Assembly: GCA_040220135.1 (NCBI GenBank)
Contig: JAVJTT010000006.1
Coordinates: 1 to 64,000, forward strand
Origin: CAJXMH01 sp040220135
Lineage (GTDB): Bacteria > Bacteroidota > Bacteroidia > Flavobacteriales_E > Vicingaceae
Length of the DNA: 64,000 nucleotides
Direction: 5' to 3'
In this document: one piece after another, positions 58,676 to 64,000 of the stretch
Layout of the letters: every line of letters starts with the position of its first letter
Position numbering within the stretch: the stretch's first letter is position 1
The notes under the pieces: generated by a model
Database searches by the model: none
Told to the model about the DNA's origin: nothing
What the model saw: the letters and a program-made list of their open reading frames with translations, nothing else
Program-made: the position numbers and the translations under genes

Positions 58676-60205
58676 ATGACTAAAAAACTACTTGCAGCGA
58701 TTCTCTTCTTTGGGCTACTTTCAAGCTTAAGCGCTCAAAATTGGAGACCAATTAATCCAAACCATAAAGTCAGTCACTACTTGCTAGCAGACTCCATTGA
58801 AATCAACACTTTCAATCAGTCGTTTTATTTTAGGCCCATTCAATCAGTGGTGATAGACCAAAGCTATGTCACCCAATCCGACACCGTGCTTATTTTCAAA
58901 AAAGGCTATTCGCTAGCAAACATCAAGGAGTTGGCTCCTAATTGCCAAAACTGCTACTTCAACAAAGAAGGCTTGAAAGGAAAAGTATTTGGCGACACCA
59001 TGATCTTAAACACACAAGAGTGCAGAGTAAGAACCACAGATACTTTGGGATTTAATTTGGTTTTTCCAGCTACTCTCTTCCTTAATAAGGTGTGGGAATT
59101 GGGAAGATCAAGTCAAAACATTCTTGAGGCAACGGTAACTCAAAAACGTCTTCAAAGTATCCAAGGATTGGGGATGGACTCTGTGGCAGAAATTTCGATT
59201 ATTGTCAAAAACCTTAACCAACAAACGCAGTCAGGACATCCCTTTAATGGAACAATTTTGCTAAGTAAAAATCATGGCATGCTAGTTGGTTTTGATTTTA
59301 CCGACCGCAATAGAAAAGCTGAATTAGCTTATTACCATTGGGATAGAGATAGCATTAACATGAATGAAATATACCAAGAAACAGTGGGCGATGAAATTTG
59401 GTATTCGGATTCCTCACAAATGTGTTGCAAGCCGCCTTCAGCATCCATTAGGGTGCATCAACTCTCGGTTATCTCTGACCAAAGCAGCGGGAATAGTAGA
59501 ACCCTTCAATATCGAACTAGCAGTCAACGTACTGCAAGTCTTAACAATTCTCCCTTTACAACCTATCCAATTGAAGTTGATACCCTAGAAAGAAGTTTTA
59601 GAAAAGATTCTCTTTATGCACTTCCTTATTCCTGCATCTTGGAGGACTCTTTGATCATCCCTTGGAACACCTATTTAAATCTAACTCAATTTGGTGTTCG
59701 CACCGACTGGCCAGAACAAGTGATTGAAATTGGAAGCAATGAATTCGTTTTAACGAACAATGGAGACAGCCTATCCTTTGACCCCTTAATGTTTGGGACA
59801 AAGTATTCTGCTCGCTACTTGGTGGTGGGAGTTGAACCTGAATCTTATGAAAACATTACCAATCCCCAATTACAAATTGGCGGACATTACAAAACCTTTT
59901 TTCATTACTTCCAAATTGGCAATAAGGTCTTGGGTAATAGACCGCTTTTAGTAAGCACAGATCCCCTAACCTTGAAGAATAGTGAATTGAAACTTTATCC
60001 AAACCCCACTTCTGAAACCCTATTTCTTTCCAATATTCAAAATTTCACAGGAATCAGAGTATACGATCAAAACGGAAGGTTAGTAAAACAGTGGAATAAA
60101 GCGAAGAATAAATTGGATGTAAGCAATCTACCCAATGGTTTATACTTCATTAATCTCCAAACCCAATCTGGCGAATTGATCAATCGAAAGTTTATTAAAC
60201 AATAG
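58676..60205 (+). CDS. T9SS-exported protein of unknown function (paralogue 1)
   Basis: A 509-residue secreted protein: signal peptide (LLAAILFFGLLSSLSAQ), a mature start NWRPINPNHKVSHYLLADS shared with the protein at 60598, a central beta-rich region with no recognised domain, a Cys cluster (CQNCYF, later MCCKPP), and a type A sorting domain (LKLYPNPTSETLFLSNIQ, IRVYDQNGRLVKQW, LYFINLQTQSGELINRKFIK). The N- and C-termini are closely similar to the paralogue while the middle is diverged. A TACCTTTA element is 18 nt upstream. Confidence 0.85.
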   Translation: MTKKLLAAILFFGLLSSLSAQNWRPINPNHKVSHYLLADSIEINTFNQSFYFRPIQSVVIDQSYVTQSDTVLIFKKGYSLANIKELAPNCQNCYFNKEGLKGKVFGDTMILNTQECRVRTTDTLGFNLVFPATLFLNKVWELGRSSQNILEATVTQKRLQSIQGLGMDSVAEISIIVKNLNQQTQSGHPFNGTILLSKNHGMLVGFDFTDRNRKAELAYYHWDRDSINMNEIYQETVGDEIWYSDSSQMCCKPPSASIRVHQLSVISDQSSGNSRTLQYRTSSQRTASLNNSPFTTYPIEVDTLERSFRKDSLYALPYSCILEDSLIIPWNTYLNLTQFGVRTDWPEQVIEIGSNEFVLTNNGDSLSFDPLMFGTKYSARYLVVGVEPESYENITNPQLQIGGHYKTFFHYFQIGNKVLGNRPLLVSTDPLTLKNSELKLYPNPTSETLFLSNIQNFTGIRVYDQNGRLVKQWNKAKNKLDVSNLPNGLYFINLQTQSGELINRKFIKQ

Positions 60206-60269
60206 CTGTTGCTCTCTTTACTATAGTTAGTCCCCGTTTTTCTACGAGATGATATTGAGATTTTAGCAG

Positions 60270-60545
60270 CTTCTTTCTGCCTCTTTGTGACTTCTCTGTG
60301 GTCCTCTGTGAAACAACTAAATAGCTATTGCACAAAGTACACTAAGAAGACACAGAGTTTCTCTGAGGTAACTCTAACTTCCAAGAAACACTTTTTGGCA
60401 CTTTGTGACTTCTCTGTGGCCCTCCGTGAAACAACTAAATAACTATTGCACAAAGTACACTAAGAAAACACAGAGTTTCACGGAGCAATTCCATCTTCCT
60501 TACTAACTACTTTGTGGCGCTTTATGACTTCTCAAGGGTGCCCTT
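60270..60545. repeat. CACAGAG-type repeat block, two units and a fragment
   Basis: Two well-preserved units (about 60283-60375 and 60396-60489) and a degraded third (about 60510-60545) in the 392-nt gap between the paralogues, with the same left half/AT spacer/right half plan as the block at 58189. The two full units share long identical strings such as GACTTCTCTGTGG and TTGCACAAAGTACACTAAG. Nothing else is seen in this gap apart from the promoter at 60544-60578. Confidence 0.85.
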
Positions 60546-60578
60546 TGAAGCTACATGGCCCAATTTTTAGTAACTTTA
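60544..60578 (+). promoter_or_regulatory. Promoter of paralogue 2 (-33 TTTG and -7 element)
   Basis: TTTG at 60544-60547 and TAACTTTA at 60571-60578 are 23 nt apart, within the range of Bacteroidota promoters, and the -7 element ends 19 nt before the ATG at 60598. The last base of the -7 element is A instead of G, as in the elements ahead of 58676 and 24900. Confidence 0.5.
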
Positions 60579-60597
60579 GAAGACTAAATAAACGACT

Positions 60598-62106
60598 ATG
60601 CTCAAAAAACTACTCTCAACGTTTCTCTTTATTACCCTATTTTCAGCTTTAAGCGCACAAAATTGGAGACCATTTAATCCTTCAGATACAGTAAGACACT
60701 ACTTGGCAAAAGATTCGACACAGAGACACATTACCTTTTACCCCATTCTTTCTACTGTGATAGATTCTAGCTATACCCAAAACAGTGAGTCGGTTTACAT
60801 CTTTAAAAAAGGCTTTTCCTATTTAGAGGCCGATAACTTATACAACTCAAATCAAAGTGCGAATAGTTACCAAAGAATTAAAGGCAAAATTCTGGGTGAT
60901 ACTGCTACTTTTTACACCGATTCAACCATCATTACTTCCATTGATGATCGGGGTTTTAAGCTCCTTTTTCCTAAGCATTACTATCTGGGGAAAAGCTGGC
61001 TAATCGCAAACTCCTATAATCAAAGTATTACCGCAAATGTTGATTCTATTTATTATGATAGCATTCCTGAAATAGCAATGGATTCAATGGTTTCGTTTCA
61101 ATTACAATTATTTGATTCTACAGGAAACCTAGTAAATAACTCTACTTTCAATCAACAAGTTATTCTTAGTAAGAACCATGGTATAGTGCGAACTATTGAT
61201 TTTACTGACCTAGAAGAAACGCACGCCTATCAGCTTTATGCATGGAAAACGAAAGATGAGAAATATTACAAGCAAGAAGAGTATTTTCAATTAGGCAGAG
61301 GGGACTTTTATTTTACAGCAAGTCGTAATGCTATATCGGGCCTAAAGATCAACAAGTATACTATTCTCTCTGACACAACAATTAATCAAATACGAACTCA
61401 ATATATCCAAAAAGAGATTTCTCAAAGCTCTTCCATTCCAAATTCCCCTCTACCTTTTCAACCATACGACACAATTTACATAACAAATAACATAAAGATT
61501 GACAGCAATTATAGAGTCAAGCAATCCGGGATAATTTCAGACAGTAACTTAGTAGACCCATATTTTAACCCATACACAAGCCCACAATTTGGTTTACGAA
61601 ACAAATGGGGAGAGAAGTGGCTCATTGAATACACCGATCAAAATTTAGAAATTTCTAAAGATCATTGGTGGCCATTTGCTCCGCCCGATTCAATCAGGTT
61701 ATTGATATTTGAGTCTTCTGGCGTAGACTGTCCATTAATTGGCGTAGATATGGAGCGTGATGGTTGGTGGTCTGCTTTTGGATTACAATACTATTATGAT
61801 CAAATTTTCTTCCTCAAGAAAGGAAATCAAACTTGGGGAACTCCACCACTTACGGTGGGTTTAGCCAAAGACAAAAAAAGTAATTCGTTTAAATTCTTTC
61901 CTAATCCTACAAAGGGAAAGCTACTTTTCTCAACACAAGAGAACATAGTCCTAATTAGAGTGTATGATCAAAATGGAAGACTCGTAAAGCATTGGGATAC
62001 TCCCCAAAATGAAATTGATGTAAGTGAACTTTCTAAGGGGCTCTATTTCATAAGCCTCCAAACTCAATCCGGTGAACTGATTAACCGGAAATTTGTGAAG
62101 CAATGA
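60598..62106 (+). CDS. T9SS-exported protein of unknown function (paralogue 2)
   Basis: A 502-residue secreted protein, diverged duplicate of the gene at 58676: signal peptide (LLSTFLFITLFSALSAQ), mature start NWRPFNPSDTVRHYLAKDS, central part rich in Tyr/Ser/Asn without a recognised domain, and a type A sorting domain (FKFFPNPTKGKLLFSTQENI, IRVYDQNGRLVKHW, LYFISLQTQSGELINRKFVK). The paralogue's Cys cluster is not conserved. Its own block of CACAGAG repeats lies upstream, as for paralogue 1. Confidence 0.85.
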   Translation: MLKKLLSTFLFITLFSALSAQNWRPFNPSDTVRHYLAKDSTQRHITFYPILSTVIDSSYTQNSESVYIFKKGFSYLEADNLYNSNQSANSYQRIKGKILGDTATFYTDSTIITSIDDRGFKLLFPKHYYLGKSWLIANSYNQSITANVDSIYYDSIPEIAMDSMVSFQLQLFDSTGNLVNNSTFNQQVILSKNHGIVRTIDFTDLEETHAYQLYAWKTKDEKYYKQEEYFQLGRGDFYFTASRNAISGLKINKYTILSDTTINQIRTQYIQKEISQSSSIPNSPLPFQPYDTIYITNNIKIDSNYRVKQSGIISDSNLVDPYFNPYTSPQFGLRNKWGEKWLIEYTDQNLEISKDHWWPFAPPDSIRLLIFESSGVDCPLIGVDMERDGWWSAFGLQYYYDQIFFLKKGNQTWGTPPLTVGLAKDKKSNSFKFFPNPTKGKLLFSTQENIVLIRVYDQNGRLVKHWDTPQNEIDVSELSKGLYFISLQTQSGELINRKFVKQ

Positions 62107-62214
62107 GTTTCTATTGGGAAAACGCTGGAATTCAGTTTCATAAAACAAAAATTAAATAGACTCAGAAACGGCTAACTACCTTAAGTTTACATTAGTTAAA
62201 AGCATTTTGATTCA

Positions 62215-64000
62215 ATGAGAGCTATTCTGCTAATTTTTACTCTAATTATCGCCATGGTAAGTTCTGCTCAAAGAATGGATTTTAGGCGAGTAAAACCATC
62301 CACTCCCACTCCTTTCTTAGAATTTGTTTTCTCAGGTTCTGCATCTGCACTTTTCCCTGCTGATTTTGATATGGACGGCGATATTGATATCATCAGCCCG
62401 GCTTCTTTCTTGTATCAAGGAAGAGAAGTCGGCTCTTCCATATACTTTAACGATGGTTTAGGAAACTTTAGTCAACAAAACTTACCCTTTTCCTTTGAAA
62501 ATAGAGATCAAGGAATCATGTCTGATATCGATCAAGATGGAGATATGGACCTTTTAGCAGCCTACACAAATGAAGGACTTAAGTTATACCTGAATGAGGG
62601 AAATGCAACATTTAGAGAATATAAAATTTCTAGCGTTTCAATGAGAGGGGCTAAAATCTCTGTTCTTGACCTCGAGAACGATGGTGACTTAGATATAGTG
62701 GTGCATGCAGATACAATGCAAAATGGAGATAAGCACGCTATCCTTTTTTTCAAACAAATTGCTCCATTACAGTTCATTTTAGAAGACCGAATCTCTTCCT
62801 CACAAAGCATTAGCGAAAAATATAGCGCATTTATTGTTATCGATAAAAACAATGATGGCTTTGATGATCTTTTAGGTATCGGACGCATCAGTCGACTATT
62901 TATAAATGACAGCAGCGGATTCTTTCTACCCCAGTTTGGTCCTCAATTTCCTTCTTATGATTTTATACGCGCAGTTCAAGTATTAGATTTTAACGAAGAC
63001 TCTCTGCCAGATATCATATTATCAGGAGATTCTATCGGAAGTAGTGACGCTTTCAGTTTTGCAGCTTACTCCAACACTGTCCATTCACGATTTGACTTTT
63101 ACCCTATAGCTAATAATCCCAACATTGAAGCAGAAATACTCGAACTGTATGATTTCAATTACGATGGCAAGAAAGACATCTATATCAATGGGTTTGATCT
63201 TGATAGCAATCAAAATAGAGCTTTGATTTTACGCAATTTAGGTGGAGGTGTTTTTGATAATTCAAAAAGCCCCTTTGATCCAATACAGTTTGGAAGTAGT
63301 GTTTTTGCCGACTTCAATCAAGATGGTCTCAAGGATTATTTTCACTTTGGTTTTATCCTAAATGAGGGCATCAATAAAAATTATTTTCTAGCTGATTCCG
63401 CAGGATTTCAAAAGGTACAAACTGAGCAATTTGATCCAGTTGCTGAAGGCCGTCACTCGATAGGAGATATAGATGGCGACGGAGACCAAGATGTAATTAT
63501 AAGTGGTCAAAAAGGAGGCAAATTAAAAACCCAGATTTATTTTAATCTTGGTAATCTCACTTTCAGAAAGGACACCCAAACTTATGATGGTATTAAAGTT
63601 ACAAAACAAGAATTAGTTGACTTTGACCAAGATGGAGATTTGGATTTGATCGTAGGTGGTAACGAAGGCAGTTCTCCTGGAGACCCTCCTATTTATCGCC
63701 TATATTTCAATAATGGAAATGGTGTTTTTAATGACACTACAATTACGCTGAATCAAGGCTTGTCACCTTGGGTATCTTACACTTGTGGAGATATCGATGG
63801 CGATTCTGATGTGGACATTCTAATTAACAGAGTTGTGAATGGTAGTTTTTATACAGCTATACATAGAAATGATGGTGAAGGCAGTTTTTCTGTAGAGGCT
63901 ACACCTGAATTTTATGGCAACAGGCATGGCTTATTACATCTATTTGATGTTGATAATGACCAAGATCTTGATTTGCTATTTACTGGTGTAGTTAATCCAA
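62215..64000 (+). CDS. FG-GAP/VCBS-repeat secreted protein, 3' end outside the window
   Basis: An open frame from ATG 62215 to the window end (595 codons, no stop). Signal peptide (AILLIFTLIIAMVSSAQ), then at least eleven DxDxDG-type calcium loops, for example DFDMDGDIDI, DIDQDGDMDL, DLENDGDLDI, DFNYDGKKDI, DIDGDGDQDV, DFDQDGDLDL and DVDNDQDLDL, spaced about 45-65 residues apart: FG-GAP/VCBS propeller repeats. It probably ends in a T9SS sorting domain beyond the window, as its neighbours do (inference). A TACCTTAA near-match to the -7 element lies at 62177-62184. Confidence 0.92.
   Translation, partial: MRAILLIFTLIIAMVSSAQRMDFRRVKPSTPTPFLEFVFSGSASALFPADFDMDGDIDIISPASFLYQGREVGSSIYFNDGLGNFSQQNLPFSFENRDQGIMSDIDQDGDMDLLAAYTNEGLKLYLNEGNATFREYKISSVSMRGAKISVLDLENDGDLDIVVHADTMQNGDKHAILFFKQIAPLQFILEDRISSSQSISEKYSAFIVIDKNNDGFDDLLGIGRISRLFINDSSGFFLPQFGPQFPSYDFIRAVQVLDFNEDSLPDIILSGDSIGSSDAFSFAAYSNTVHSRFDFYPIANNPNIEAEILELYDFNYDGKKDIYINGFDLDSNQNRALILRNLGGGVFDNSKSPFDPIQFGSSVFADFNQDGLKDYFHFGFILNEGINKNYFLADSAGFQKVQTEQFDPVAEGRHSIGDIDGDGDQDVIISGQKGGKLKTQIYFNLGNLTFRKDTQTYDGIKVTKQELVDFDQDGDLDLIVGGNEGSSPGDPPIYRLYFNNGNGVFNDTTITLNQGLSPWVSYTCGDIDGDSDVDILINRVVNGSFYTAIHRNDGEGSFSVEATPEFYGNRHGLLHLFDVDNDQDLDLLFTGVVNP

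Noticed and set aside
58189..60545. CRISPR array from regular repeats and spacers
   Set aside because: Units are imperfect, internally palindromic and about 100 bp apart; the intervening sequences are conserved parts of the unit, not unique spacers, and no cas genes are near.

Overview
The window looks like a chromosomal segment of a Bacteroidota bacterium, probably a Flavobacteriia-type marine or aquatic lineage. The evidence is AT-rich DNA, many secreted proteins ending in a type IX secretion (T9SS) C-terminal sorting domain, a SprE/PorW-like lipoprotein, an ATP synthase cluster lacking beta and epsilon, DUF4292 and DUF4197 lipoproteins, TAnnTTTG-type -7 promoter elements, and almost no Shine-Dalgarno sites. 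I cannot name the species. I see no rRNA, tRNA, CRISPR array, insertion sequence, prophage or recognisable defence island.

Layout. 1-9.7 kb (minus strand): the 5' part of a large repetitive secreted protein, then an envelope/housekeeping run (EnvC-like coiled-coil/degenerate LytM protein, DUF4292 lipoprotein, TPR lipoprotein, sugar nucleotidyltransferase, dUTPase, flippase) and an enoyl-CoA hydratase. 10-13.5 kb: a very large NtrY-like sensor histidine kinase. 13.6-22.3 kb (minus): atpBEFHAG preceded by two AtpI/AtpZ-type genes, a bactofilin and a SprE/PorW-like T9SS/gliding lipoprotein. 22.4-27.7 kb (plus): intact M23 peptidase, GH3-family adenylating enzyme, and a secreted M43-type metalloprotease with a T9SS sorting domain.

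27.8-37.2 kb is a surface-polysaccharide cluster: two O-antigen polymerase/ligase-like proteins, a polyprenyl-phosphate sugar-1-P transferase, a WecG/TagA glycosyltransferase, a CAP59-like glycosyltransferase, a methyltransferase and a Wzx-like flippase on the minus strand, then two divergent Wzz-like chain-length proteins on the plus strand. Neighbouring genes overlap tightly; two junctions use a TTGA start/stop overlap. A secreted VWA-domain protein and a previously unlisted 55-residue minus-strand peptide follow. 38.7-50.8 kb is housekeeping: dxr, rseP, an unknown secreted protein, a cation:proton antiporter, a PhoD-like phosphatase, a GT-C-like membrane protein, lspA, a DksA-like protein and ileS.

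51-64 kb is an accessory-looking zone of T9SS cargo: two tandem FG-GAP-like beta-propeller paralogues (six and seven repeats), a Kelch protein, two further paralogues at 58.7 and 60.6 kb, and the start of an FG-GAP/VCBS protein cut by the window end. Between them are RidA, a DUF4197 lipoprotein and a ligase-associated exonuclease. This zone also holds the non-coding repeats: CACAGAG-type repeat blocks in front of each member of the 58.7/60.6 kb pair, a GCTTT-based short repeat between the propeller genes, and two related terminator-like palindromes on either side of the Kelch gene. Working together, the window covers envelope assembly (lipoprotein and signal-peptide processing, peptidoglycan remodelling, polysaccharide), energy supply (ATP synthase) and T9SS export of large repeat proteins.
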